Origin: Litorimonas cladophorae
GTDB lineage: Bacteria > Pseudomonadota > Alphaproteobacteria > Caulobacterales > Maricaulaceae
DNA length: 64,000 nt
Direction of reading: 5' to 3'
Assembly: GCF_014652455.1 (NCBI RefSeq)
Contig: NZ_BMYV01000001.1
Coordinates: 248,001-312,000, forward strand
Numbering within the stretch: the stretch's first letter is position 1; each line of letters begins with the position of its first letter. A program made the position numbers and the translations under genes. The notes under the pieces were generated by a model. It was not told the origin of the DNA, ran no database searches, and was given only the letters and a program-made list of their open reading frames with translations. Below, piece after piece: positions 25,605-34,862 of the stretch.

Positions 25605-27269
25605 ATGGCCGGCGCTGCGACAGCCATACCGTCAGACGCGATAAGTTCCGAAGAGGGTGACCTCGTCAGAGCCGAGTTAGAGCGTTTATGCAACGATCCG
25701 CTTTTCCGCGACACGACCCGAATGAAGCGTTTTCTCCGATACGTCACAGAAGAAACGCTTGCGGGTAGAGGCGGGCGATTAAAAGGCTACGTCATCGGCG
25801 TTGAGGTTTTTGACCGTCCTGATGATTTCGATCCGCAAGCCGATACAATCGTTCGTGTGCAAGCAGGGCAGCTTCGGCGTCGTTTAGACCTGTATTATGC
25901 TGAGCGTGGTCAAGACGCGGAGGTCAGGATTCTTGTGCCTAAAGGGCGTTATGCTCCAACATTCGAAATTCGACAATCGCCCGATATCGAAACAGAGGCC
26001 GACCCCGAAGGCTTTTATCGACCGACGAATGCCGAGACGTCTGATCCACGACCCTGCATAGCCGTCATGACCTTAGATGACTTATCGCCGAAGCCAAAAA
26101 ATGGAGAACCACGCTTCGCAGACGGGGTCTCAGCAGAGATTGTAAACGCACTCGTGCAATTTCGTTCGATGCGAATTATTACCTTGGGTCCCACAGTGAC
26201 GGCCATATCGTCAGGGCGATCTGTGCGTGAGGTGGGTGCTGAATACGGGGCTGACTTTATTCTATCAGGAAGCGTTCGGCGTGACGGTCAAGTTTTTCGT
26301 GTCACCGTCAGCTTGATACGTTGCCTTACAGGAGAGCATCTTTTCTCGCGTGTCTACGATCGCGAGTTCCAGCCAGGTGGCCTGTTTAATTTACAGGAGG
26401 AAATCGCGTCCTATACGGCGGCCGCTGTGGCGGCTCCTTACGGGGCAGTGAATAGATACAACAGACTGAGCTCTGATGGTCGGCAGGACTCGATGGCCGC
26501 TTATAATTGTGTGCTACGATATTACGATATCAAATTATCGCCGACGCGCAATCAGGCTGAGGCCTTGATGCACGATGTTACCCGCGTCACGGAATCCCAA
26601 CCTGATTTCTCCACTGGTTGGGCTATCCGATCTCTAATGAATGTATTTATGGCGACGCAATGTTTGCCGCCAGAAAACATTGAAGTGCGATTGAATGAAG
26701 CGAAGCGAACAGCGCGTCGGGCGTTGAGTGTCGATGGTCAAAATGCCATGGGTTATTATGCTCTGTTTCAAGCCTATTTCCATCAAGGGCGGTTTGATGA
26801 CGCGGATCGGATGATTCGTCGCGCATTGTCTTTAAACCCGAATGACTATTCCAAGCTGGCCTATTACGCGATTTGTTTGGCGTTGCGAGGTGAAATGGAA
26901 CGGGCTTCGATTATGCAATCGGCGGCTTTGCGGCTGATTGGCCGTGCGCCAACCTGGTATCACTTGCCGCAAATGATCGTCGACTTTTCTGAGAAACGCT
27001 ATGACTCGGTGGCGGGTTTAGTTGAGAAAGGCCTCGCTGATACACCCGCTATATTTTATTTGTTTGGTCTTTCCGCAAAGGCTTACTTAGGGGAGGTGGA
27101 AGAAACACGCGCGATTATAGACGCCGTTCTCGCCGCGAATCCAAACTACCAAGCCGAAGCCTCTATATCGATCGAACTATGGCATTTAGAGCCGAAACTT
27201 GCGCGGCAGGTTTATGACGGTTTGGCCTTGGCTGGTCTTGACATCACGAGTCTAAAATCGTCTATCTAA
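25605..27269 (+). CDS. TPR protein with N-terminal winged-helix-like and TolB/FlgO-like domains
   Basis: 554 residues. The N-terminal 120 residues follow a pattern common in large families annotated as adenylate cyclase-like or TPR regulators: RMKRFLRYVTEETLAGRGGRLKGYVIGVEVF, then DFDPQADTIVRVQAGQLRRRLDLYYAERG and VPKGRYAPTFE. A central domain (about 145-280) resembles TolB/FlgO N-terminal folds (FADGVSAEIVNALVQF, DFILSGSVRRDGQVFRVTVSLI). The C-terminal half is tetratricopeptide-like (NAMGYYALFQAYFHQGRFDDADRMIRRALSLNPND split across repeats). No catalytic cyclase residues are seen. The gene ends 86 bases before the sugar-oxidation cluster on the same strand, so it might regulate it. The start ATG lies in a CATATG context. 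Confidence 0.7.
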   Translation: MAGAATAIPSDAISSEEGDLVRAELERLCNDPLFRDTTRMKRFLRYVTEETLAGRGGRLKGYVIGVEVFDRPDDFDPQADTIVRVQAGQLRRRLDLYYAERGQDAEVRILVPKGRYAPTFEIRQSPDIETEADPEGFYRPTNAETSDPRPCIAVMTLDDLSPKPKNGEPRFADGVSAEIVNALVQFRSMRIITLGPTVTAISSGRSVREVGAEYGADFILSGSVRRDGQVFRVTVSLIRCLTGEHLFSRVYDREFQPGGLFNLQEEIASYTAAAVAAPYGAVNRYNRLSSDGRQDSMAAYNCVLRYYDIKLSPTRNQAEALMHDVTRVTESQPDFSTGWAIRSLMNVFMATQCLPPENIEVRLNEAKRTARRALSVDGQNAMGYYALFQAYFHQGRFDDADRMIRRALSLNPNDYSKLAYYAICLALRGEMERASIMQSAALRLIGRAPTWYHLPQMIVDFSEKRYDSVAGLVEKGLADTPAIFYLFGLSAKAYLGEVEETRAIIDAVLAANPNYQAEASISIELWHLEPKLARQVYDGLALAGLDITSLKSSI

Positions 27270-27283
27270 TGACAGCGTTGTCA
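27270..27283. promoter_or_regulatory. LacI-type palindromic operator candidate
   Basis: Perfect dyad TGACA-GCGT-TGTCA with a central CpG and even symmetry, the usual shape of LacI-family operators. It begins one base after the stop of the TPR gene and 85 bases before the first gene of the sugar cluster. A TTGAAA (27300-27305) with a weak GATAGC 17 bases on could be the promoter downstream. No LacI regulator is encoded in this window. Confidence 0.45.
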
Positions 27284-27354
27284 CAGTAAGGCGCGCGACT
27301 TGAAAATTTTTGGTAAGATCGGGATAGCCGACGACCAGTTGAGGGGATTTTGTA

Positions 27355-28512
27355 ATGAGCTCAAGGGCGTCATCAAAACAACCAAGCCCTGCTAATCCCG
27401 TTCGGATGGGTATGGTGGGCGGCGGCGAGGGAGCCTTCATTGGCGCTGTGCACCGCTGGGCCGCGCGGTTAGATGGTGAGATTCAATTAGTCTGCGGCGC
27501 ATTTTCTCGTGATCCCGAAAACACTGCCCGAACAGGCGCGTCGCTAGGTCTAAATGCGGACCGTTGTTACGCGGATTATGTAGAGATGATGCGCGCGGAG
27601 GCAGCTTTGCCAGCAGATGAACGCATGGAGTTCGTCGCCATTGTTACGCCAAACCATGTCCATTTCCCCGTTGCAAAAGCCGCGCTAGAGGCAGGCTTTC
27701 ATGTTTTGTCTGACAAGCCCGCGACCCTGAATGTTGCCGAAGCGAAAGCCCTGCGCGACATTGTCTCTGAAAACCCACACCTCGCATATGGTTTGACACA
27801 TACTTATCTGGGCTATCCGTTGGTCGGTGAAGCACGGCGAATTATTGAGGCTGGCGGCATAGGTAAGGTGCGCAAGGTTTTCGTCGAATATATCCAAGGC
27901 TGGCTAGCAACTGAGCTCGAAAATAAGCAAGCAGATTGGCGCACCGATCCCGCGAAGTCGGGTGGATCAGGGTGTATGGGGGACATCGGGACCCACGCTC
28001 ACAACTTGGCTGAGTTCATGACGCGTAAGAAAATCACCCATGTTGCTGCAGATTTGACGACCTTTGTGGACGGACGTCGTTTGGACGATGACGGCTCTGC
28101 TCTTTTCCGTATGGAAGACGGCGTGAAGGGTACTTTGTCGGCCTCTCAAATCTGCGTCGGAAAAGAGAACACGCTGTCGATCCGGATCTACGGTGAAACG
28201 GGTGGATTGGAGTGGCATCAGGAAGAGCCCAACACGCTGCTTCGGACCTATGCTGATAAGCCAACGGAAATCCTGCGCGCGGGCCAAGGCTATTTATCTG
28301 AAGGGGCGCAAGCTGGCTTCCGTACGCCGCCCGGCCATCCCGAAGGATATTTAGAGGCTTTTGCCAATGTATACCGCGAATTTGCGCAAGCGCTGCGAAA
28401 TGAGGGTGCGGTCGCAACGGGCATAGATGGGGCCGTGCGCGGCATGGCCTTCGTGGACGCGCTTTTAGAGTCTTCCGCAAATAATTCCGAATGGACTGAA
28501 ATTAAAACATGA
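27355..28512 (+). CDS. Gfo/Idh/MocA-family oxidoreductase
   Basis: 385 residues. The N-terminal Rossmann fold has [23 protein letters not shown], followed by the [29 protein letters not shown] element with the conserved K-P of this family, and the catalytic region [19 protein letters not shown] with a GDIGTH motif. The C-terminal alpha/beta domain contains [29 protein letters not shown]. These enzymes oxidise or reduce sugars using NAD(P). GAGGGGA lies before the start. It heads the cluster together with a TIM-barrel isomerase 10 bases downstream, a pair often found in keto-sugar and inositol-type catabolism. Exact substrate unknown. Confidence 0.9.
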   Translation: MSSRASSKQPSPANPVRMGMVGGGEGAFIGAVHRWAARLDGEIQLVCGAFSRDPENTARTGASLGLNADRCYADYVEMMRAEAALPADERMEFVAIVTPNHVHFPVAKAALEAGFHVLSDKPATLNVAEAKALRDIVSENPHLAYGLTHTYLGYPLVGEARRIIEAGGIGKVRKVFVEYIQGWLATELENKQADWRTDPAKSGGSGCMGDIGTHAHNLAEFMTRKKITHVAADLTTFVDGRRLDDDGSALFRMEDGVKGTLSASQICVGKENTLSIRIYGETGGLEWHQEEPNTLLRTYADKPTEILRAGQGYLSEGAQAGFRTPPGHPEGYLEAFANVYREFAQALRNEGAVATGIDGAVRGMAFVDALLESSANNSEWTEIKT

Positions 28513-28522
28513 GAAACTCGCT

Positions 28523-29575
28523 ATGAAAACACTCAAAGGCCCTGGAATATTTCTCGCGCAATTCATGGGTGATGCGCCCTTCGACACACTCGAAAATGCG
28601 TGCAAGTGGATGGCTGATGCGGGCTATAAAGGGGTTCAACTTCCGTCTGATAATCCTGTTGTTATGGATCTAAAATTGGCGGCGGAAAGCCAAGATTATT
28701 GCGACGATTTGAAGGGCCGCATTGCGGAATGCGGGTTGGAAATCACAGAGCTTTCCACCCATATCCAAGGGCAACTCGTTGCCGTTCATCCAGCTTACGA
28801 CACAGCGTTTGATGCGTTTGCGCCCGAACATTTGCACGGAAAACCAACGGACCGTCAGGAATGGGCTGTTCAACAAGTTAAATATGCGGCAACCGCGTCG
28901 CGCCGTTTGGGTCTTGATCGCAGTGTGTCCTTTCCGGGCGCGCTAGTCTGGCCGTATATGTATCCGTGGCCACAACGCCCGGCGGGACTCGTTGAAGAGG
29001 GGTTCGCAGAGTTGGCGCGTCGGTGGCGTCCGATCCTCGATCATTATGAGGATGAGGGTGTTGATGTTTGCTATGAAATTCACCCGGGTGAAGATCTTCA
29101 CGATGGTGTGACATTTGAGCGCTTCTTGGCCGAGGTCGATAACCACCCACGCTGCAACATTCTCTATGACCCGTCGCATTTTGTGTTGCAGCAGCTCGAT
29201 TACCTTGCCTTCATTGATCACTACCATGACCGTATCAAAATGTTCCATGTGAAGGATGCGGAATTCCGGCCAAATGGGAAATCGGGCATTTATGGCGGAT
29301 ATCAGAGTTGGGTTGATCGCCCTGGACGTTTCCGTTCACTTGGTGACGGACAGGTCGATTTCAAAGGCATCTTCTCGAAACTGGCCGCCTATGATTTCGA
29401 TGGTTGGGCCGTTGTGGAGTGGGAATGTGCGTTGAAACATAATCAAGACGGAGCGCGCGAAGGCGCACAATTTGTCAATGATCATATCATTCGCGTAACA
29501 GACAAAGCGTTTGACGACTTCGCGGGTGGCAAAGCGGATAAAGAAACAAACCGGAAGATGCTTGGCCTGTCATAA
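28523..29575 (+). CDS. Sugar phosphate isomerase/epimerase-like TIM barrel, cytoplasmic
   Basis: 350 residues of the xylose isomerase-like TIM-barrel superfamily (AP_endonuc_2 fold). Metal-ligand positions are recognisable: CYEIHPGE (Glu), NILYDPSHF (Asp, His), MFHVKDAEF (His, Asp) and AVVEWECAL (Glu). It has no signal peptide, unlike the second isomerase at the end of the cluster. Family members epimerise or isomerise sugars, and some cleave or rearrange 3-keto-glycosides. Pairing with a Gfo/Idh/MocA oxidoreductase 10 bases upstream fits a keto-sugar pathway. The precise reaction cannot be read from the sequence. Confidence 0.88.
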   Translation: MKTLKGPGIFLAQFMGDAPFDTLENACKWMADAGYKGVQLPSDNPVVMDLKLAAESQDYCDDLKGRIAECGLEITELSTHIQGQLVAVHPAYDTAFDAFAPEHLHGKPTDRQEWAVQQVKYAATASRRLGLDRSVSFPGALVWPYMYPWPQRPAGLVEEGFAELARRWRPILDHYEDEGVDVCYEIHPGEDLHDGVTFERFLAEVDNHPRCNILYDPSHFVLQQLDYLAFIDHYHDRIKMFHVKDAEFRPNGKSGIYGGYQSWVDRPGRFRSLGDGQVDFKGIFSKLAAYDFDGWAVVEWECALKHNQDGAREGAQFVNDHIIRVTDKAFDDFAGGKADKETNRKMLGLS

Positions 29576-29616
29576 AGCCAACGCTGAAGGATCGAATTAA
29601 AATTAAGGGGAAAGAC

Positions 29617-30879
29617 ATGGTTGCTGTAACTGCGGGAGGGTCCGAGGACCTAAGGCCGAATAGATTGTTTGTTCTAAGTTGTGTCGCGCTTTGCGTCACG
29701 GCGATGACCTTCGCGATCCGCGCTGGGATGCTTAATGATCTTGGTGCAGAGTTTGCTCTCACCAAAAAGCAACTCGGCTGGACTGCAGGGATGGCGTTTT
29801 TCGGATTTCCAGTTGCAACGGTCTTGGGCGGACTAATTTATAACGCAACAGGCCCACGCTTGATCATGATTTTTGCGTTCATCGGACATTTGGTTGGTTT
29901 GGCTCTAACCATTTTCGCGGGTGGTTTCTGGGGCTTGATGATTTCAACTTTCCTTGTTGGTTTCGCGAATGGCTCTGTTGAGGCGGCTTGTAACCCAATG
30001 ATTGCAACGATGTATTCCAACGATAAAACAACGATGCTGAACAAGTTTCATGTTTGGTTCCCTGGTGGTATCGTCGTCGGCTCCTTGGCTGCGCTGGCGA
30101 TAAAGTCATTGTTTGGTGGCGATGGACGTCCAACATGGCAGTTGGAAATTGCAATTATGATTATCCCCACACTCATTTATGGCTGGATGATTTTCACGAC
30201 GAAATTTCCAGATGTGGCGTTAGATAAATCGGATGAGACCGACACGGGCAAAAACCTCAAAGCGATGATTTCTCCGCTTTTCATCGGCATCGCAATCTTG
30301 ATGACGATCACAGCAACAACGGAATTAGGTACGCAGCAATGGGTCGGTTCACTGCTTGAAAGTTCTGGCGCAAACCCATTGATTATACTGGCAATCGTAA
30401 CCGGATTGATGGCAGTTGGACGCTATTTCGCGGGGCCACTGGTCCATGCTCTCAATCCTGTTGGCGTTTTGTTGTTCTCCGCCGTTATGACCACACTCGG
30501 AGTTTTCCTCCTGTCAATCGCAACAGGTGGAATGACTTATGTTGCGGCAATCGTGTTTGCGATTGGCGTCTGTTACTTCTGGCCGACGATGATCGGCTTC
30601 GTGTCTGAATACCTGCCAAAAACTGGCGCACTGGGCATGTCGATTGTCGGCGGTGCAGGCATGCTCGGGCTATTTGCTTGGACACCTGTCATCGGTGGGT
30701 GGATCGATGCCGCAACCGCTAAAGCGGAAGCGGCTGGCTTAGAAGGGAATGCTGTAACGCTTATGGCGGGGCAGGATACTTTGAGCAAAATTCTGATTTT
30801 TCCGATTGTTCTAACCGTCGCGTTCGCGATTTTGTTCGTTCTTCGCAAGCGTTTCACTTTGGAGGCCGCAAATGACTAA
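29617..30879 (+). CDS. MFS transporter, probably for sugar or sugar acid
   Basis: 420 residues with about twelve hydrophobic segments and a central loop (DVALDKSDETDTGKNLKAM) between the six-helix halves. Helix patterns: CVALCVTAMTFAIRAGML, AGMAFFGFPVATVLGG, a short GPRLIMI loop, FLVGFANGSVEAACNPMIATMY and YLPKTGALGMSIVGGAGMLG. The fold resembles FucP/nucleoside-type transporters of this superfamily. AGGGGAAA precedes the ATG. It lies between the isomerase and the dehydrogenase subunits, and its stop overlaps the next gene by 8 bases if that gene starts at 30872, so uptake of the cluster's substrate or product is the likely role. Confidence 0.87.
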   Translation: MVAVTAGGSEDLRPNRLFVLSCVALCVTAMTFAIRAGMLNDLGAEFALTKKQLGWTAGMAFFGFPVATVLGGLIYNATGPRLIMIFAFIGHLVGLALTIFAGGFWGLMISTFLVGFANGSVEAACNPMIATMYSNDKTTMLNKFHVWFPGGIVVGSLAALAIKSLFGGDGRPTWQLEIAIMIIPTLIYGWMIFTTKFPDVALDKSDETDTGKNLKAMISPLFIGIAILMTITATTELGTQQWVGSLLESSGANPLIILAIVTGLMAVGRYFAGPLVHALNPVGVLLFSAVMTTLGVFLLSIATGGMTYVAAIVFAIGVCYFWPTMIGFVSEYLPKTGALGMSIVGGAGMLGLFAWTPVIGGWIDAATAKAEAAGLEGNAVTLMAGQDTLSKILIFPIVLTVAFAILFVLRKRFTLEAAND

Positions 30880-30886
30880 TTCTTTT

Positions 30887-31450
30887 ATGTCTAACCGTCG
30901 TGATGCCATTAAAGCCATGTTGGCAATCTCCGCTGCTGGCGCATTGGCGGCGTGTAAAGCCGGTGGCGAGGCCAATGATGCCGCTCAACCCCGAGGTCTT
31001 GTCGGCGGGCCAAAGCTAACCGCATCTGAAATGGCGTTAGTAGGAGCCTTAGCGCAGACGATTATCCCAAAAACTGAAACAGCTGGTGCGGTCGAGGCTG
31101 GCGTTCCCGCTGTTTTGCAAACGCTCTTTACAGAGTGGGGCGACGATAATTACCGCATGTATTGGCGCGAAGGTCTGAAAAATCTAGAGCAGCATTTCCT
31201 CCAAACTGGAGGCCAGAATTTTGCGAAAATGGTGCCCTCTCAACAGGCGAACCTGCTCGGAAAATATGATGCGAAGGCTTACGCGGAATCTGGCTTCGAC
31301 AATTTCTACAAAGATATGAAATCAACTATCGCGACGGCCTATTACATGTCGGAGCCCGGCGCGACGGAAGAGCTCGCATATGAACCTGTGCCGGGAGAGT
31401 TCAAAGGCTGCGTGCCGCTTTCCGATCAACCTAAGACGTGGGCAACATAA
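30887..31450 (+). CDS. Gluconate 2-dehydrogenase subunit 3-like small subunit, Tat-exported
   Basis: 187 residues from ATG 30887, or 192 from 30872. A twin-arginine signal is visible (SNRRDAIKAMLAISAAGALAACKA), with a Cys that could also be a lipobox (LAAC). The mature part matches the subunit III/gamma family that partners GMC flavoproteins: LTASEMALVGALAQTIIPKTETAGAVEAGVP, then a helical domain with YRMYWREGLKNLEQ and a C-terminal YEPVPGEFKGCVPL. In bacterial FAD-glucose dehydrogenases this subunit carries the catalytic subunit across the membrane. Here one small subunit precedes three GMC genes, none of which has its own signal peptide. No cytochrome c subunit is present nearby. Confidence 0.88.
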   Translation: MSNRRDAIKAMLAISAAGALAACKAGGEANDAAQPRGLVGGPKLTASEMALVGALAQTIIPKTETAGAVEAGVPAVLQTLFTEWGDDNYRMYWREGLKNLEQHFLQTGGQNFAKMVPSQQANLLGKYDAKAYAESGFDNFYKDMKSTIATAYYMSEPGATEELAYEPVPGEFKGCVPLSDQPKTWAT

Positions 31451-31452
31451 TC

Positions 31453-33162
31453 ATGGCAGATTTCGACGTAATTGTAGTTGGGTCCGGAATGTCGGGCGGC
31501 TGGGTCGCAAAAGAGCTTTGTGAGCGCGGATTTAAAGTCGCCGTGATAGAGCGCGGACGTCAGATCACACCCGAAAAAGACTATACGGATATGGTCGACC
31601 CTTGGGATACGCCAAACCTTGATCGAACGTCTGACGAGGACAAAGCAAAGCACCCCATTCAACACACGGTTTACGCTTTTAATCAAAACACCAAGCAATA
31701 TTGGGTTGACGACAATAAGCATCCATATGAGGTTGCAGATGGCACAAGCTATGGCTGGCTTCGCGGATACCAAACTGGCGGTCGTTCCATCATGTGGGGC
31801 CGTCAAAGCTACCGCATGTCTGAAATCGATTTTGAAGCGAATAAGAAAGACGGTCACGGCGTTGATTGGCCTGTGCGTTATAAAGACATCGAGCCTTGGT
31901 ATGACAAGGTCGAATATTTCGCAGGTATTAGCGGGTCCGAAGAGGGTCTTGATATTCTTCCTGACGGCGTCTTCCAACCGCCGCACGAGCTCACCTGTGC
32001 TGAACTTGAATTCAAAGCTCGCGTTGAAGCAAAATTCCCCGGGCGTAAGGTCATTCCTGGCCGCGTTGCAAACCTGACGAAGCCTACGCCAGAGCAAATC
32101 GCACTGGGTCGCGGGCAATGCCAAGCGCGTGACCTTTGCTACCGCGGCTGCTCATTCGGTGCATATTTCAATTCGAATGTGGCAACTTTGCCAGCGGCGA
32201 AGCGTACAGGTAATCTAACCATGATTACCGATACGGCTGTTCTGAAGGTCGATCACGATATGGAGACAGGCCGAGCAACGGGCGTGCAAACCATCAACGT
32301 CAACACAAAGGAAAAGAAAACCATCACGGCTCGTGTTGTATTCCTGAATGCGTCGACCATTGCGACGACAATGATTTTGTTGAATTCCGCGCATGAAGGT
32401 GCGCCAAATGGTCTAGCCAATAGTTCAGGACAACTTGGCAAGAACCTGATGGATCACGTGGCTGGCGCGGGCGCCGCCGCTACTATGCCGGGGTTTGAGG
32501 ACAAATATCACTACGGAAAACGACCCAATGGATTCTACATCCCGCGCTTCCGCAACCATACAGAAGAGAGCACAGACTCTGTGCGTGGCTATGGGTATCA
32601 GGGCCGAATTTATCGCGAAACCTGGCAGTCTAACGTCGGTCAATCGGGTATCGGCGAAGACTATAAAGACGCAAACCGCAAACCGGGTCCGTGGAGTGTT
32701 GGTATCGTTGCCTTCTGCGAGATCCTTCCGGATGAGCGCAACACGGTGACCCTGCATCCAACGAAAAAGGATGAATGGGGTATGCCTATCCCCGTGATTA
32801 ATCAGAAACATCGTGAGAACGAAGTGGCTCTGATGAAGCACGCGACGCGCGACACCAAGGCCATGTTAGAGGCAGCGGGTATGATCGTCCATTATACCGA
32901 CAACCCAGATGATATCACGGCAGAGAATATGTCTGCCCCAGGACGCGGAATCCATGAAATGGGTACAGCGCGGATGGGGCGTGATCCAAAAACGTCGGTT
33001 CTGAACCAATGGAACCAAAGCTGGGACGTAGAAAACTTGTTCATTACAGATGGCAGCTTCATGACGTCTGGCGGGTGTCAAAACCCATCCATTACCTACA
33101 TGGCGTTTTCAGCCCGCGCGGCGGATTACGCGGCTAAACTGATGGAATCTGGTAAGCTGTAA
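31453..33162 (+). CDS. GMC-family FAD dehydrogenase, paralog 1 of 3
   Basis: 569 residues. The FAD Rossmann motif starts at residue 7 (IVVGSGMSGGWVAKELCERG). GGRS(I)MWGR is the second FAD contact. C223, C229 and C233 form CX5CX3C, the spacing I recall for the 3Fe-4S cluster of bacterial FAD-glucose dehydrogenase catalytic subunits. The catalytic His is in GIHEMGTARMG and the Asn in CQNPSITYM near the C-terminus. No signal peptide is present; export on the Tat-bearing small subunit directly upstream (3 bases between stop and start) is likely. Its stop overlaps the next start (TAATG). The substrate is probably a sugar, glycoside or polyol hydroxyl group. Confidence 0.92.
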   Translation: MADFDVIVVGSGMSGGWVAKELCERGFKVAVIERGRQITPEKDYTDMVDPWDTPNLDRTSDEDKAKHPIQHTVYAFNQNTKQYWVDDNKHPYEVADGTSYGWLRGYQTGGRSIMWGRQSYRMSEIDFEANKKDGHGVDWPVRYKDIEPWYDKVEYFAGISGSEEGLDILPDGVFQPPHELTCAELEFKARVEAKFPGRKVIPGRVANLTKPTPEQIALGRGQCQARDLCYRGCSFGAYFNSNVATLPAAKRTGNLTMITDTAVLKVDHDMETGRATGVQTINVNTKEKKTITARVVFLNASTIATTMILLNSAHEGAPNGLANSSGQLGKNLMDHVAGAGAAATMPGFEDKYHYGKRPNGFYIPRFRNHTEESTDSVRGYGYQGRIYRETWQSNVGQSGIGEDYKDANRKPGPWSVGIVAFCEILPDERNTVTLHPTKKDEWGMPIPVINQKHRENEVALMKHATRDTKAMLEAAGMIVHYTDNPDDITAENMSAPGRGIHEMGTARMGRDPKTSVLNQWNQSWDVENLFITDGSFMTSGGCQNPSITYMAFSARAADYAAKLMESGKL

Positions 33163-34862
33163 TGGCGGACTTTGACGCAATCGTCGTCGGGTCTGGTATC
33201 TCTGGCGGTTGGGTTGCAAAGGAACTCTGTGAACGCGGGTTGAAAGTCTGCGTTCTAGAGCGGGGGCGTCCGATAGACCCTTCGAAAGATTATTCGGATC
33301 ATCTCGACCCCTGGGAAAAGCCAAACTTTGACCGTATTTCCGATGCTGATATGGAGCGCGATTTTTTCGTGCAAGGTCAATATTATGCTCTGAAAGAAAG
33401 TAACAAACATCTCTTCCTGACAGATAGGGAACAACCCTATGAGCGCGCACCAAATCAGTCTTTCAATTGGCGGCGTGGTAACTATGTCGGCGGCAGGTCA
33501 TTACTTTGGGGCCGGGCTGTTTACCGTCTCTCCAACAATGATTTCGAAGCGAATAAGCTGGACGGAGAGGGCGTTGATTGGCCAGTTCGCTATAAAGACA
33601 TTGCGCCGTGGTACGACCACGTTGAGAAGTTTATTGGCGTAGCTGGCGACAGAGATGGGGTTCCGCAAGTCCCCGATGGTGAGCATTTTCTTCCTGCTTT
33701 TGAACATACCTGCGTTGAAACGGATTTGAAGAAAAAACTCGAGACACTCTATCCAGAACGCAAGCTCATTATGGGGCGGGTCGCTCATTTAACCCATCTC
33801 TCTGACGAACAAATTGCGCTCGGGCGGGGCAAATGTCAGGCGCGAAATCTGTGTTTTCACGGATGCAGCTATGGGGCTTATTTCAGCTCAGTGTCAGCCA
33901 CGCTCCCCGCGGCGAAAAGAACAGGCAACTTAACGCTCATTTCTAACGCAGTGGTTAGTCGCCTTGTCTTTGATAAAAATAAAAACCGCATAACGGGTGT
34001 GGAAGTGGTCGATCGCGACACGGGCGCTGGAACGACACACACAGCAAAGATTGTTTTCCTGAATGCTTCGACCATTGGGTCGACTTTGATTCTCCTGAAT
34101 TCGGCGACCGAAGATATGCCCACTGGACTAAGCAATGGTTCCGATCAATTGGGACGGAATTTGATGGACCATGTTAAGGGGACCATGGTTCAAGGCACAT
34201 CCGATGATTTCCAAGATAGATACGTGTTCGGTCGTCGGCCAATTGGCGGTTATATTCCTCGCTATCGAAATTTTCCGAAGCATGTTGAAACTTATAAACG
34301 TGGATGGGGATACCAAGTCTATTCTGGACGCGGTCGCTGGAATGGCAACTCGGCAGGAATCGGGCAAGTATTTAAGTCTCAAAACCAGACGCCTGGTCCT
34401 TGGTCGATCGTTCTACATGCTTTTGGTGAATGCCTTCCAAATGAGAGCAACCGCGTGATCGCTCATGCCACTAAGGTCGATAAATGGGGTCAGCCGATTG
34501 CTGTTGTCGATTTGAAACTCGGGAAGAATGAAGAAGCTATAATGCGGGCTGCGCATCAAGATGCCATTGATATTTTAACCGATGCAGGCATGCGAAACCT
34601 ATACGAAATTCAAAAGCCTGAAAATAATTTGAACGGAATTAGCGGGGCGGTCCATGAAATGGGGACCGCGCGAATGGGACATAACCCGAAAACCTCTGTC
34701 CTAAACAGGTGGAATCAATCACATGAGATTCCTAATTTATTCATTACGGATGGGTCGTTCATGACATCCTCGGCCACTCAAAATCCGTCATTAACCTATA
34801 TGGCATTTTCTGCGCGGGCCGCTAATTACGCGGCTGATCTGCTGCAATCGGGCGCGCTCTAA
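33162..34862 (+). CDS. GMC-family FAD dehydrogenase, paralog 2 of 3
   Basis: 566 residues with the same architecture as its neighbours: VVGSGISGGWVAKELCERG, GGRSLLWGR, the CX5CX3C motif at C225, C231 and C235 (GKCQARNLCFHGC), VHEMGTARMG with the catalytic His, and TQNPSLTYM with the Asn. Differences from paralogs 1 and 3 include SHEIPNLFITDGS where the others have a Trp-Asp pair, and a His in the motif's FHGC. This is just ahead of the active-site end and could alter substrate range. Start and stop both overlap neighbours by one base, so synthesis of the three is coupled. Confidence 0.92.
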   Translation: MADFDAIVVGSGISGGWVAKELCERGLKVCVLERGRPIDPSKDYSDHLDPWEKPNFDRISDADMERDFFVQGQYYALKESNKHLFLTDREQPYERAPNQSFNWRRGNYVGGRSLLWGRAVYRLSNNDFEANKLDGEGVDWPVRYKDIAPWYDHVEKFIGVAGDRDGVPQVPDGEHFLPAFEHTCVETDLKKKLETLYPERKLIMGRVAHLTHLSDEQIALGRGKCQARNLCFHGCSYGAYFSSVSATLPAAKRTGNLTLISNAVVSRLVFDKNKNRITGVEVVDRDTGAGTTHTAKIVFLNASTIGSTLILLNSATEDMPTGLSNGSDQLGRNLMDHVKGTMVQGTSDDFQDRYVFGRRPIGGYIPRYRNFPKHVETYKRGWGYQVYSGRGRWNGNSAGIGQVFKSQNQTPGPWSIVLHAFGECLPNESNRVIAHATKVDKWGQPIAVVDLKLGKNEEAIMRAAHQDAIDILTDAGMRNLYEIQKPENNLNGISGAVHEMGTARMGHNPKTSVLNRWNQSHEIPNLFITDGSFMTSSATQNPSLTYMAFSARAANYAADLLQSGAL

